This document shows, piece after piece, positions 25,040 through 36,700 of a stretch of 64,000 nt of DNA. This DNA is from Opitutales bacterium (GTDB taxonomy: Bacteria > Verrucomicrobiota > Verrucomicrobiia > Opitutales > UBA953). The translations under genes were made by a program, and so were the position numbers. Where the stretch lies: contig JAFSAO010000014.1 in the NCBI GenBank assembly GCA_017440935.1, positions 114,652 through 178,651 on the forward strand, in the 5' to 3' direction. The notes beneath the pieces are model-generated. The model was not told the origin of the DNA. It saw only the letters and a program-made list of their open reading frames with translations, and searched no databases. The first letter of the stretch is position 1; each line of letters begins with the position of its first letter.

Positions 25040-26191
25040 ATGTTATATTATCTGAAATTTTTGGAAGACTTTTGGGGACCGTTTCGCCTTTTTGAATATG
25101 CTACCGTGCGCGGAATTCTCGCCGCGGCAATCGCGTGTGCCGTTGGTGCATTTTTAGCACCGCGCATTATCCGGCGCTTGCAAAACGTGATTCAGCCCGA
25201 GCGCGGACGCGAACTGCTCGGAGAAGCGGCTCAGGAAAAACGAAAAGTTCCGACAATGGGCGGACTGATAATTTTCTTTTCCGCACTCGCGGGAACGCTG
25301 CTTTGCGCGCGCCCGAACGTTTATGTTTTTTCTGCGCTGACGGTTTTTATCGGCATGACGCTGGTCGGTTTTTGGGACGATTATCAAAAAGTCGTGAAAA
25401 AAAACGCAGACGGTATGAGTTCCGGGCTGAAATGGGTGCTGACTTCGCTGACAGCTTTCGCCGCATTTTGCGTGTTGCTTTGCAAAGGCGGATTTCGCAT
25501 GAATTTGCTCGAAATTTGGCTGCCGTTTATGAAAGAGCCGCTCGTCGCGTTTAGCGGAGCCGTTATTTCTTCAAACAATCTTTCGACATTGGGCGCGTTG
25601 TTTTTCGCGTTTTGCGTGTTGGTGCTGTTTTGGGTGACGAGTGTCGGCGCGAGTCACGCGGTGAATTTGACCGACGGCGTGGACGGGCTTGCCGCCGGGT
25701 GTGCAGTGCCGAATGTTTGTGTTTTCGGCGTGGTGGCGTATCTCGTCGGGAACGCGCGTTGGGCAGAGTATCTGAATATCGGATACGTTCCCGGAGTCGG
25801 AGAGCTTGCCGTTTTTTGCGCGGCGATTGTTGCCGGGATTCTTGTTTTTCTTTGGTTTAATGCGGCTCCCGCGACGGTTTACATGGGCGACACGGGATCG
25901 CTCGCTCTCGGCGGCGCTCTCGGCGCGACGGCGTTGCTGACCGGGCATCCGTTTTTGCTGATTATTTCCGGCGGTGTTTTTGTCGTCGAGACGGGAACGG
26001 CAATGATTCAGATGGCGTATTTTAAGTATACAAGAAAACGATACGGAAAAGGTCGCCGCATCTTTTTGATGACGCCGATTCACCACACGTGGCAACTTCG
26101 CGGGACGCCGAATACCAAGCTCGTTGTGCGTTGCTGGATTGTGTCGCTCGCGCTCGCGGCGATTGCTCTCATCACGTTGAAGCTGCGCTAA
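25040..26191 (+). CDS. mraY: Phospho-N-acetylmuramoyl-pentapeptide transferase
   Basis: The product is 383 residues with about ten hydrophobic segments, an inner-membrane enzyme that makes lipid I from UDP-MurNAc-pentapeptide and undecaprenyl phosphate. Family motifs are KRKVPTMGGLIIF, GFWDDYQKV (DDxxK), NLTDGVDGLAAG (NxxDGxDGL), MGDTGSLALGG and PIHHTWQLRG. The N-terminus MLYYLKFLEDFWGPFRLFEY matches MraY starts well. murD follows after 61 bases, a piece of the classical division/cell-wall cluster; murE, murF and murG are not here. Confidence 0.96.
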   Translation: MLYYLKFLEDFWGPFRLFEYATVRGILAAAIACAVGAFLAPRIIRRLQNVIQPERGRELLGEAAQEKRKVPTMGGLIIFFSALAGTLLCARPNVYVFSALTVFIGMTLVGFWDDYQKVVKKNADGMSSGLKWVLTSLTAFAAFCVLLCKGGFRMNLLEIWLPFMKEPLVAFSGAVISSNNLSTLGALFFAFCVLVLFWVTSVGASHAVNLTDGVDGLAAGCAVPNVCVFGVVAYLVGNARWAEYLNIGYVPGVGELAVFCAAIVAGILVFLWFNAAPATVYMGDTGSLALGGALGATALLTGHPFLLIISGGVFVVETGTAMIQMAYFKYTRKRYGKGRRIFLMTPIHHTWQLRGTPNTKLVVRCWIVSLALAAIALITLKLR

Positions 26192-26252
26192 AGGGGGAAC
26201 GGAGTTTTCACGGTTTTTAATTTCTCATTCCTAATTTCTAATTTTTCATTTC

Positions 26253-27683
26253 ATGGATATTCCGGGAATTTTAGAAAAAAAATTAGATAAGCCGGTGGCG
26301 ATTTTCGGCGGAGGAATCAGCGGGAACGCCGTTGCGGAGTTCCTTCGCGAAAACGGTTTTTCGTCGCGCATTTATGACCGCAAGACGGAGGGCGCGGGAA
26401 CGCGTTTTGATATGGCGGAGGCGGCGGGGCACGATCTCGTCGTTTGTAGTCCGGGATTTCCGCAGAACCATCCGTGGAAGGAAGTCGCGCGGCGGGCGGG
26501 GCTTCTTTGCCTTTGCGAGCCGGATTTTGCTGCGTTGTTTTGGCAGGGCTCGCTCCCGCCGATTAAACGTCTTCCCGGAGAAACGCCTACGGCATTTCTT
26601 GCGCGGGCGGATAATCGCCTTGGGCTGACCGCCGTCACGGGAACGAACGGGAAAACGACGCTGACGGAGTTTCTTGCATTTGCGCTTCGCCGCATCGGGA
26701 AAGATTCGCTCGCCGTCGGCAACAACGGAGTTCCGATGTCGAAAATGCTTTCACATTCCACGGCGGCGAGTTTTCGCCCGGTTTGTGAAATCAGCTCTTT
26801 TCAGGCGGAAGAATTGCGGTATTTTTCGCCGCGTTGCGTGCTTTGGACAAATATCGACGAAGACCACATCGACCGCCACGGTTCGCTGGAAAATTACTTT
26901 CGCGCGAAATATCGCTTAGTCGAATGTATGTTGCGCTTGCGGTTGGTGGTCGGCGATTTCCCGCAGGCGGATAATCCCGACACGCAGGCTGTGTTTGCTC
27001 GCCGCACGCTGATTGTCGGCGAAAGCGTTGCGTCGGCGGCGAAGCGTTTCGGCGTGGAATTGCCGGAATGGACGCAAATCGCGACGCGTGCGGAAGTCGC
27101 AGGAATTGTTCCCGAGAAGAGTATTTTTGCGACGTTCCCGCAGTCGGAAAATTATGCGATTGCGCGGCGTTTTTGGCTTTCTTCCGGTTTTCGCGAAAAG
27201 GATTTGGTCGCGGCGGCGGAAGCGTTCCCGGCGCGGGCGCATCGCTTGGCGAAAGTGCGCACAATCGGCGGGGAAAACGGAGTTCCGAAAGTTGAGTTTT
27301 GGGACGATTCCAAGGGAACGAATTTTCACGCGGCGCTCGCGGCGCTTAAAACTTTTTCCGGGAAAAAAGTGTTCTGGATCGGCGGCGGATTGAGCAAGGG
27401 CGGCGATATTGCGGGATTTGCCGCAACTATCGGGCAACACATTGAGCGTGCATTTTTGATCGGACAAACGGCGGCGGAATTGCAACGAGCCTTTGCCGAA
27501 AGCGGCGTTCCCGCAGATCGGTTTTCGCTCCTGCAGGGCGCGGTCGCGGCATCCGCACGGGCGGCGCTTGCGGCGGGAACGGATGCCGTCGTGCTGTTTT
27601 CTCCGGGGTTTGCGAGCTTTGATATGTTTTCGGGCTACGCAGAGCGCGGGGCTCGCTTCGAGCAATGCGTGAGTGAAATTTAG
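26253..27683 (+). CDS. murD: UDP-N-acetylmuramoylalanine-D-glutamate ligase
   Basis: This encodes 476 residues. An N-terminal Rossmann-type domain (VAIFGGGISGNAVAEFLREN) binds the UDP part. The central Mur-ligase ATPase has AVTGTNGKTTLTEFLAFAL, followed by CEISSFQAEELR and NIDEDHIDRHGS. The C-terminal domain has FWDDSKGTNFHAALAALK and the closing LFSPGFASFDMF. The enzyme adds D-Glu to UDP-MurNAc-L-Ala in the cytoplasm. It directly follows mraY. A copy of CTAATTTCTAATTTTTC lies just upstream (about 26,231-26,247) and recurs after sufC. Confidence 0.95.
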   Translation: MDIPGILEKKLDKPVAIFGGGISGNAVAEFLRENGFSSRIYDRKTEGAGTRFDMAEAAGHDLVVCSPGFPQNHPWKEVARRAGLLCLCEPDFAALFWQGSLPPIKRLPGETPTAFLARADNRLGLTAVTGTNGKTTLTEFLAFALRRIGKDSLAVGNNGVPMSKMLSHSTAASFRPVCEISSFQAEELRYFSPRCVLWTNIDEDHIDRHGSLENYFRAKYRLVECMLRLRLVVGDFPQADNPDTQAVFARRTLIVGESVASAAKRFGVELPEWTQIATRAEVAGIVPEKSIFATFPQSENYAIARRFWLSSGFREKDLVAAAEAFPARAHRLAKVRTIGGENGVPKVEFWDDSKGTNFHAALAALKTFSGKKVFWIGGGLSKGGDIAGFAATIGQHIERAFLIGQTAAELQRAFAESGVPADRFSLLQGAVAASARAALAAGTDAVVLFSPGFASFDMFSGYAERGARFEQCVSEI

Positions 27684-27756
27684 TTTCCGGGAAAAGGGCG
27701 GCGGAGTTCCTTTTTCGTTGCCAGAAACGGGCGTTTGCGGACAGAATAAGCCCGTT

Positions 27757-27993
27757 ATGGCAAACAAAGACGAAAAAACCAACGGAAATGTTCCCGGAAA
27801 ATGGTATGTCGACACGCAGTGCATCGATTGCGATCTCTGCCGTGCTTCGGCTCCCGATTTCTTCGGTCGCAACGACGACGATGGCGTTTCCATCGTGATC
27901 AAGCAGCCGGCGACGGACGATGAAGTCGCCCAATGCGAAGAAGCGAAAGCCGGTTGTCCGGTTGACGCTATCGGTGACGACGGCGAAGAATAA
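27757..27993 (+). CDS. Small [4Fe-4S] ferredoxin
   Basis: The 78-residue soluble protein has the four cysteines of one 4Fe-4S cluster: CIDCDLC (C-x2-C-x2-C) and, 40-odd residues later, GCPVDAI. The additional Cys in CEEAKAGC is not part of the standard set. It would act as a low-potential electron carrier in the cytoplasm; similar single-cluster ferredoxins occur in many bacteria with varied partners. The start follows an untranslated gap of 73 bases after murD, and a terminator follows. An in-frame extension of the reading frame upstream overlaps the murD end and is not used. No partner enzyme is adjacent. Confidence 0.85.
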   Translation: MANKDEKTNGNVPGKWYVDTQCIDCDLCRASAPDFFGRNDDDGVSIVIKQPATDDEVAQCEEAKAGCPVDAIGDDGEE

Positions 27994-28014
27994 TTCGGTT
28001 TCGTTTCCCAATCA

Positions 28015-28050
28015 AAAAGGCGCGTTCCCGCAACGGAGCGCGCTTTTTTT
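28015..28050 (+). terminator. Intrinsic terminator after the ferredoxin gene
   Basis: GCGCG (28020-28024) pairs with CGCGC (28039-28043), with A and T flanks extending the stem, then a T-run to 28050. The octamer CGTTCCCG lies partly in the loop. Confidence 0.8.
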
Positions 28051-28166
28051 GGTTTTCGGATTCAGTGGGACTTTTTTCAGAAAATTCCGGTATAACGCCC
28101 GATGGCTGAAGTTCTGCCGCTTGGCACTTTTGAAAAGAATTGCGCGACGGGAACGCTCCGCGTAGT

Positions 28167-29381
28167 ATGAACGCACTTATGAGCTCAACGAATTCCTCCG
28201 ACAACGGACGCTATGCCGCTCGCGGCGTTTCTTCTTCCAAGACCGAAGTTCACGCGGTCGTGGACAAGCTTGATCCCGGATTGTTCCCGGGTGCGTTCTG
28301 CAAAATCACGGAGGATTTTCTCACGGGAAATCCCGAGCTCTGCAACGTCACGCATTCCGACGGTTCCGGGACGAAATCGCTTCTTGCCTATATGTATTGG
28401 CGTGAAACGGGCGATGCGTCGGTGTTTCGCGGGATCGCGCAGGACAGCATTGTGATGAACATTGACGACCTGCTGTGCGTCGGTGTTACCGGAAACGTTA
28501 TTCTTTCTTCGACGGTGAATCGCAATGCGAAAAATATTCCCGGCGAGGTTTTGGCTCACCTGATTCAGGGAACGGAAGACTTTCTCGAAATGCTCCGCAG
28601 TTACGGCGTGGATGTGCGTTCCGGCGGCGGTGAGACGGCGGATGTCGGGGACCTGACGCCGACGTGCACGGTGGATTCCTGTGCGACGGCGGTGTTGCCG
28701 CGTTCCCGCGTTGTCGATGCGTCCCGTATTCGTCCGGGGCTTTCGATTGTCGCGCTCGCGTCTTCCGGAAAATGCGCGTATGAGGAAACGGAAAATTCCG
28801 GAATCGCGTCCAACGGGTTGACCAGCGCGCGCCACGAGTTGCTTTCCAAATACTATGCGGAAACATATCCGGAAACGTTCGACCGCAACACGCCGTATGA
28901 CCTTGTTTATTGCGGTCCGCACAAAATGTCCGATCCGCTTGAAGGATCTTCGCTGACGGTGGGGCAGGCGTTGCTTTCGCCGACGCGCACATACGCACCG
29001 TTTGTTTTGCGTTTGCTTAAAAATGTTCCCGCGGAGCGCGTTTACGGACTGATTCACTGTTCCGGCGGAGCCATGACAAAGTGCATCCGCTTCGGCAAAA
29101 ACGTTCATTTCGTCAAAAATAATCTGCTTCCGGTCCCGCCCGTTTTCCGGGAAATTCAAAAAGTCAGCCGGACGGACGATGCCGAAATGCACCGCGTTTA
29201 CAATATGGGGCAGCGCCTCGAAATTTACGTGGAGGACCGCGATGTCTCCTCCGTGTGCGATATCGCGAACTCGCTCGGGCTGGAATCGCGAGTTATCGGA
29301 CACACGGAAGAGTCCCGAAACCCGGACGGAAAAAATCACATCTCGCTGACGACGGCTTCGGGCGCGACAATCTCGTATTGA
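28167..29381 (+). CDS. purM: Phosphoribosylformylglycinamidine cyclo-ligase, Bacteroidetes-like
   Basis: The product is 404 residues and belongs to the AIR-synthase superfamily. It resembles the ~390-aa PurM found in Bacteroidetes more than the ~345-aa proteobacterial type, with [77 protein letters not shown] and LSPTRTYAP. It would close the imidazole ring (FGAM to AIR) in purine synthesis. Two starts are possible: 28167 (used) or 28179, four codons later. It is alone between terminators; purH lies 20 kb away. Confidence 0.88.
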   Translation: MNALMSSTNSSDNGRYAARGVSSSKTEVHAVVDKLDPGLFPGAFCKITEDFLTGNPELCNVTHSDGSGTKSLLAYMYWRETGDASVFRGIAQDSIVMNIDDLLCVGVTGNVILSSTVNRNAKNIPGEVLAHLIQGTEDFLEMLRSYGVDVRSGGGETADVGDLTPTCTVDSCATAVLPRSRVVDASRIRPGLSIVALASSGKCAYEETENSGIASNGLTSARHELLSKYYAETYPETFDRNTPYDLVYCGPHKMSDPLEGSSLTVGQALLSPTRTYAPFVLRLLKNVPAERVYGLIHCSGGAMTKCIRFGKNVHFVKNNLLPVPPVFREIQKVSRTDDAEMHRVYNMGQRLEIYVEDRDVSSVCDIANSLGLESRVIGHTEESRNPDGKNHISLTTASGATISY

Positions 29382-29405
29382 GCGCTCCGAAAAGTTAAGA
29401 TCCGG

Positions 29406-29439
29406 AAGGCGGAGCTTCGAATCGGGCTTCCGCCTTTTT
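29406..29439 (+). terminator. Intrinsic terminator after purM
   Basis: AAGGCGGA (29406-29413) pairs with TCCGCCTT (29429-29436), followed by T. No octamer in this one. Confidence 0.85.
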
Positions 29440-29486
29440 AATCTTCGCTTTCAGGACCCGATTTTTGACTAAATTTCCTTGCGTTC

Positions 29487-29539
29487 AAGGGGCAGATACG
29501 GTGTTTTATTAGGCTAATAAAACCTCGTAGCCCCTTTTT
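29487..29539 (+). promoter_or_regulatory. Long leader hairpin with T-run abutting the start codon
   Basis: The outer stem AAGGGGC (29487-29493) pairs with GCCCCTT (29530-29536). The inner stem 29497-29511 pairs with 29515-29529 (TAATAAAACCTCGTA) around a 3-base loop. Five T (29535-29539) follow, and the ATG is only 4 bases further on. The shape is that of an intrinsic terminator or attenuator within the leader of the following gene; it could also hide the translation start. Confidence 0.6.
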
Positions 29540-29543
29540 ACAG

Positions 29544-30650
29544 ATGATTTTTGATTCCCCCAGCGTCTCGTTTTTGAAAAAGACGTTCCTCCTTGCGTTT
29601 GCCGTGGCGGCGAGCGTGGTGTTTTGTGCCGGCGAACTTTTCTCTGCACCGCTTTTGATTGTTACCGAACCGACCGCGAAAGCCGCATTTAAAGCGGATT
29701 CCGGAGACGCGGAGGCGATTGCGCTGGGTGCCGCAGATGCGGACGGAATTTTGCTCGTTCCCGTCGCCCCGGAGGTCGCGGGAACGCTGACGCTGACGCA
29801 TCCGGATGCTGCAGAGCCGCTTACTTACGTGTTTGAACCGGGGAAAACGCCCGGAAAACTCGCGCTGAAACTGAAGTTGAAACCTGCGTCGCTGATGATT
29901 TCAGCGTTGCCCGTGGATGAAGTTGAAATTTTTGTGAACGGAGAGCATCGGGGGCGCGGAGTTGTTACGCTCGGCGGGATTCCTCCGCGTGAAAAATTTA
30001 CAATCGAAGCGCGTTCCGTGCGCCGCGGGATTCAATCCCGCGTGGTTTCCGTTGCTCCGGGCGAAACGCTTCCGGTGAAGTTTGACCTTCGCGGGAACGG
30101 CGTAGTAACACAGTCTGACGGGCAAATCGTGTTGCCGGAATTACCGTTGGTGTTGGCGTCCCAGCCGGGTGCAACGCTTAAGGCGGACGGCGTTCCCGTG
30201 ACGATGAGCGACGGCGTTTTGCGCGGAGTTGAGCCCGGAGAGCGGGTCGTTGAAATTTTTCTGCCGTGGCGAGGTCGGGAAGTTTGCGTTTACCGTGCTG
30301 CGATGCCGGCGCGCTCGGCAATGTTGCCCGGGGCGGATACCGTCGCTGTTCCGAATCCCGTTCCCGCAAAAACGTCCGCAGACGAAAGTCCGACTCCCGC
30401 TGAAAATGCGAAAGTCGGAAACGTGCTTTTTGTTATCGGCAAGAACGTGACAGTTTCCATGGGCTCGCTCCTCGGGCTGAAAGACGGAGAATCCGTTTCC
30501 GTCTGTTTCGGCGAATCGAAAGAACCGGTGAGCGTGTCCGTTTCCGGCGTGACGCCCGATCAGGCTATTCTCACGTTGCCGGACGGTGTTCCCGCGCCGA
30601 ATGACGGTGACGTTTGCCGTATTGTTGAGTCTTCCGCTCCCCGTTCGTAA
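29544..30650 (+). CDS. Exported PEGA-like protein upstream of giant autotransporters
   Basis: This encodes 368 residues. The signal peptide is MIFDSPSVSFLKKTFLLAFA plus hydrophobic core, probably cleaved near LFSA. Residues about 105-180 (SLMISALPVDEVEIFVNGEH, RGRGVVTLGGIPP) match the PEGA-type beta-sandwich pattern, where a Gly-rich turn follows a VNG-type strand. A Pro-rich linker (VPNPVPAKTSADESPTPAE) leads to a small C-terminal beta domain (VSMGSLLGLKDGESV). It is likely periplasmic or surface-exposed, with protein or glycan contact as its job. The gene is 52 bases upstream of the 2745-aa autotransporter, so co-expression is plausible. I do not recognise a specific family. Confidence 0.6.
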   Translation: MIFDSPSVSFLKKTFLLAFAVAASVVFCAGELFSAPLLIVTEPTAKAAFKADSGDAEAIALGAADADGILLVPVAPEVAGTLTLTHPDAAEPLTYVFEPGKTPGKLALKLKLKPASLMISALPVDEVEIFVNGEHRGRGVVTLGGIPPREKFTIEARSVRRGIQSRVVSVAPGETLPVKFDLRGNGVVTQSDGQIVLPELPLVLASQPGATLKADGVPVTMSDGVLRGVEPGERVVEIFLPWRGREVCVYRAAMPARSAMLPGADTVAVPNPVPAKTSADESPTPAENAKVGNVLFVIGKNVTVSMGSLLGLKDGESVSVCFGESKEPVSVSVSGVTPDQAILTLPDGVPAPNDGDVCRIVESSAPRS

Positions 30651-30702
30651 ATTTTAATTCATTTTTCCCATCTTTCTAACCCATTTCCCAATATTTCCGG
30701 AT

Positions 30703-33700
30703 ATGTCTATCGCATCTCGAATTTCCAAAAAAACGTTTTTCGCCGCGGCGGTTCTCGGCCTCGCCGCAGCCGTTCCCGCACAAGCCTATCTCTTTGAGGA
30801 CGAAGTAAGTAGTGAAAATGTGATTCCGGGCGCGGTCAACGCGCTGGATTACAGTATTTTCATTTTGGAGAACGATTATTTGCTGACGAGTTCGTGGAAT
30901 CCGAGGATGGGTATCGAATGGCTGACGTTCGTAAAAACCGGCTCGGGAACGGCGCAGATGGATTTGGGCGCTGAGGGGGATTTGTATAATCAGCACCTTT
31001 TCGGGTATAGCGACGATAACAACGATAGCAACGACGGTCCCGTCTATAAAGTAACGCGCAAGGCAGGAGCCATTCCCGCAGATGCGGAATACGAAATTGA
31101 ATACTATACGGCAGGCGAGACACGAAATATCCTTGAGGGTTGGCAGAGCGGGGAAATCGTCGTTGACCAAGGGACCTTGTCACTGGGTGGACTCGTGAAT
31201 ATGTGGTATGATTTCGGCGACATTATTAATTCGCACGAAATCGGGCAGGCAACGGGGAAAATGATCGGGGTTTCCCGCATTACGGTGCGCAACGGCGCAG
31301 CTCTTGACCTTTCTGCAAATAACAGCTTTATCAGCGGCAACTGGACTTCAGCGAAGGGAATGGTGGCAAGCAATTCGCTTACGACAGTTCAATTCCTAAA
31401 TAACCTGCAGGCGGGCGACTTGGGGACGGATTTGAATTCTGAACTCGTTCTCGGACCTGCTTCCGCGTATCACATCAATTTGAATGTCGGCGGATGGGAA
31501 GAAAATGTCCGTGTAAACACCGGTGTGACACTTGCCGGAAACCTCACGAGCACATATTTTGACAATCAGTTGGCGTTCGGCGGTTCCATCGGACGCATCA
31601 GCGGTGCGGGAAGCATTTACAAAACGGGCAAAGGAACGTTTACGCTTTTGAACTCCAGCGCGGCATTCACCGGAAGTCTTTATGCTGCAGGCGGTTCGCT
31701 TGTGCTCGCCGGGAACGATTCCGGTGCAAAAACAAAGGCGTTTACGGACGGCTTCGGAAACAACGTTCGTGTGCTTCTTTCTTCCTCGGTCGGAAATGCT
31801 GCTTCCGTCAATATCGCGGGAACGATGAACACGGGCAAGGAAGCCAACGGCGGCTCCATGCAGGGTTCGGCTATCGGGTCGAGCGTTCACAGTATTTTTA
31901 CGAAAACGACGAATGCCGAGTCGGGCGAAGAGCTTGTTGTTACGGCCGTTAAAGAGGCGTTCTTTACCACGCCTGAGGCGGGAACGCTTGTTATTGCGGA
32001 AAATCAGACCATTAAGAATCTGCAATCGTATTTTGCTGCCGGGCTCTCCATCGACTCGGAAAAATCGGCGGCGGAAGCCGTGATTGATGCTTCAAACAGC
32101 GAAGGGGTTTTGGCTCCGAAAGGAAATACGACGTCGGACCGCGGAACTGCCGATGCTCCGATTATCGCGGGAACGGGCATCGGTTCCAGAATCGTTATTC
32201 CGGGCGGGAACTATACGGTAAAGGACGGAAAATTCGTGCAGAACGTTGATGCCAACGGCTATATGCAGGGCGGCGTTTTGGTCGTCAATCAGACGGCGGG
32301 AATGGGCGGCGTTTACCAAGGCTCCGTCGTCGGCGCACGCGTTTCGATTTACAATAAGAATACGTTTGAGGCGAACACGGAAAAGGATCAAACGACTGCG
32401 TCGCTCAACAACGCGGATCGCCTTAAAGCAGCACAGGTGACAAAGGATACGATTAAAGCGGATCTCAATCTTTCGGATGATGAGCTTGCGTCGCTCAACA
32501 TCGGAGCCGACGGTGCGTTCGCTCTGGACAATCCGGTTGCGTGGAAAGTGGTCAACTACTACAAGCAGACGACGCTCGGTAGCGCGTATTACGTCGATTA
32601 CAAGGCGGATGATACCGTCGTCGGCGGGTTGCTCGTTCTTGAAGGCGCCGGGGATTTGGCATTGCTTCTGGAAACGGCAAATTACAGCGGAATTTATATC
32701 GACCCGAATCGCACGGGAAAAACCGTGCTCAATATCTCTGCCGTCAATTCTTTGCCGGGCTCGACGGTTTCCTTGGGCGGACGCGGGATCGTTTCTTTCG
32801 TCGCCACTCAGGGTAGCACGTTGAATGTGAAGTTGAGCGGTTTCGCCAAAGGTTCGCAGCTTGTTTTTGCGACGACGGATACGGTTCAAACGGTTGGCGG
32901 CATCGTTTCCGTCGGCGGTAATCGTCAGGCGGACATCGGGTTCGCTCAGATTCAGGACGGTGTTTACGGCGATATTTTCATCGAATCCGGAATCGGATTG
33001 AATCTTTCCGGAAACGAATCTGTATTTGCCAATGCGGATACAGTTACGCTTTGGAAAGGCAAGGCGTGGAAAGACAGCAATGCGGCTCCGACGCTGACGC
33101 TTTTCCCGAAAGGAAGCACTTTTGCAAGTCAGGTTGTGAACGACCTGACCGGGGACGCTTCGGCGGAAATCCTCCTCGGGAACGGCATTCTCACGACCGT
33201 CGTTTCGGACAACGATGTTGACCCGTATTCCGGGCTTACGCGCGGGTCTTACGCTGGTAAAATTATCGGCTCCGGCAGTATCATCAAGGACGGAGAAGGA
33301 ACGTTCGCGCTCAACGGCGGAGAAAATAATCGCAACTTCACGGGAACGACGGAAATTGCCGCCGGAAAACTTTCCGTCACGCGGACGAACAGTCTCACGG
33401 GAACGTCTGCGATTATCTTTAACGAAGGCACCGTTGCCGAAATGAGCGGAGACCAAAAAATCCGCACGCTTTACGGTTCGGCGGGAACGTCCGTTGCCGT
33501 GGAAGGGAAATTGACGCTCGGCGCGAATATCGTGCCGGCATCGGGAGAAAATCGCACCTTGGTGACAAACAATCTCGGTCTCGGCTCCGTTGCCGCCGGC
33601 TCGACGGATGCTTCTTTCGCACGTTTCGAGAATTGCTTCGATCTCGAAGGCAATTTGGTTTTAGAGAATAATCGAATCGGAATCCCCGCTTCGCAGAAAG

Positions 33701-36700
33701 ATGCAACGGAAAAATACCTGACGGCGACGGCGAAGCTCGCTTACTCCGGCTTTGAAGTTTCTGCGTTGGAAAAATTTGTCGGCGTCAAAGATTACGACGG
33801 GAGCGAACTTCTCTCTCAAGCGGACTACGACACGCTGAAGGCGTTTGCCAAAAACGGCGGCACGGGGACGGCGATTAACGGAATCGCACAAGCGACCTTG
33901 CTTGCCGACCTCGCGGAAAAATACGCCGCTCTTGCGACGGAAGATAACTATCTGAAGCTCTTTGCTCCCACGGGAACGGTCGGCGAGTATGGGTGGTATT
34001 CTCCGTCTGCGTTGAAATCTCTCTTCCCGTCGGAACGCGAATACAAAGTTTACGTTTCCGAGCAGTTGAAAGCGGATGTCGAAGCGGAATACGGAAAAAC
34101 GATTCCGAAGAACCCGACTTTGGCGGAAAAGAACGAAATCAACCAGGCGTTGTTCAAGGTTCTCCGCAAGAAATACGAAACGCTTTCGGAAGCGCAGTTG
34201 GACGCGACGCTCAAAGCGAATCCAGCGGCGATGTTTGCCGAATTTAAGACCGCGAAAAACCTCGCGGGAACGCCGCTTATGAGCGAAGCTGATATCGCGG
34301 CAGTCGACGCTTTGCTCAATGCCGAAAATCCTGATGCCGCAGCAATCAAAGCCGCGTATGAAACATGGAGCGGCAAGTATGAAGCTGTCCGAACCAAAGA
34401 ACTTTTTGCGGGAATTGCCGTTCCCGGCGCATTTGCCGCGCAAGTGACGGTTGGCGGTGATCTCACGAATACGAGTTGGATTTCCGAACCGTCCTTTGCG
34501 GGAACGCTGACGGCGGGAACGCTGGTGAAGACCGGAGACAGCACGGTTGATTTGACCGGAAGCCTTTCCGTAAATTCGCTCATTATCGAAGGCGGTCAGA
34601 TCGGTATCGAAGGCTCGTCTTTGGCGGCTCCGATTGCGGGCGGAATTTCCGTCAGCCGCAACGCGGATTTGTCGGTTAATGTCAATGCGAACCCCGAAGA
34701 TACCGAAAATGTCGGGATCGTGTTTAACCAATCCGTTTCCGGCGACGGTAATTTTGTAAAAACCGGCGACGGCAAACTTACGCTTGGTAAGGACGTTCTC
34801 TACACGGGAACGACAACGATTGCCGGCGGCACGCTCGAAATGGCGTTGCGCGAAGTAAAAACGACGGTTGTCGACGGCGTTTCCCAAACGATTTTGCCGC
34901 AGAGCCAGATCACGTTCTCCGGTAGCGATACTACGCTTATTTTGAACCAAGCGGAAGACGTCGTATGGGCGGGCGAAATTAAGGCTTCAACCGGAGTTAC
35001 GGGCGCAGCGCTCTCTAAAATCGGCGACGGTGAATTGACGATCGGCGGGAACGTCGCTCTCGGGACGCTTGCAACGATTTCGGTGGACGAAGGCACGTTG
35101 AATCTTTCGAGTGTCGATTTCGGCGAACGCTCGAAGGTCAATATTGAGCAGGGCGCGGCTCTTTCGCTCGGAAAAAGCTCTGTCGGCGGCTCTGTCCGTT
35201 TCTCGGGCGAAGGCGCTTTGCGTATTGCGGGAGCAATGTCCTTGGACGGTTCTCCCTTGTCGACCGACAACGAAAAATTCGTCGGTGCGGTTACAATTTT
35301 GAACGGCGGCTCGCTCTCGCTCGGAGGCGCATCCGTTTTCTCGGACGCGAAACTCGTGACGGTGAATACGGGCGCGACGCTTTCGATTAAAGAAAATTCC
35401 AAGCAGATTCTGAATGCGATTGCCGGCGCGGGAACGCTTTCGCTCGGAACGGGCGCGACGCTGGAACTTAAGAGCTCTCAGCCCGGTATCGGAATGGCGC
35501 AGGTCGCCGGTTTCTACACGTTCAACGAAGATGCTTTGTTGGCGGTGCCTGATTTCTCCGGTTCCGTAGCGGGCGCGGGAACGCTGAGTATCGTTAACGG
35601 CGCTTCGAGTTTCTCCGGCGCTGTTGATGCGGATGTTTCGGTCAAGAACGGCGGGCAGGTTGTTTTGAATGCCGCAAAGTTCGGCGGAAACAATACCGCA
35701 ACGACGGTTTCGACGGTTACGGTGGACGGCGCGGATTCCGAAGTCGTTTTCCTCGTTTCCGATGCGGGAACGGCAAATCTTAGCACGGGAGCGATTAGCT
35801 TCACCGCAAACGGCGGAAAATTCGGTAAGGTCGGGAACGGCACGTTGTCCGTTTCCCATAACGATTTTGCAAATTGCAATGCTGTTTCCGTTTATGACGG
35901 AACGCTGAACATTTCCGGTTGGATCGGTGCGAAGAAAGTCATTGCGTCCGGCGCGACACTTGCGATGACGATCGGCGATACGGAGCCGGATTTCTCCACG
36001 GTTTACGGGAGCGGCACGCTCGAATTGACGGCGACGAAGGACATCACGCTTTCTCCGGACAAAGTCAATGTTTCCGGAACGAACGGGTTCTTTAACGGAG
36101 AAATTCGTTTCGCTTCTTCGGGCGCGGGTTACAAAGTAACGCTTGCTGCGGGAACGAATACGTCGCAGATGGTCGCCGTGAGCACGGGAAGCGGTGTTTC
36201 GCTCAATGTCGGCGACGGCGTTACGTTTATCCAATCTCAAAATTCCGAAATCGCCGGTGACTTGGAAGTCAGCGGAACGGTGAAGGTGCAGGGGCTCGAT
36301 GCGAAAAACGGAAATTCCGGTCGCGTGCTTTCGTCGGATTTCCGCTCGTTGACGCTTTCCGGAGACTACACGCGTGTCGGTAATTCGGAATTTAAAATGT
36401 TGAATATCGGTTTCGGCTTCAAGAGCACGGAAGCCGATATGGCGGTCGTCATTGACAAATCTTCCGTCGCTAACGCATTTATCGTTGATCTTGCTCAAAA
36501 TTCCGGAACGTTGGTTGCCGCAGGCACGACAATCGGCGTGGACGCTAAAATTAACGACGCGGACGCATCTTCCGCACTCAAGGAACTTTCCGTCATCAAA
36601 ACGGGAGATGCCGCAACCTTTACGCTTTCTGCGGCGACAATCGTCAATGACTTGGGAAGCGCAAACACGACCCGCGATAGCGTTTTCGGCATTTCGAGAG

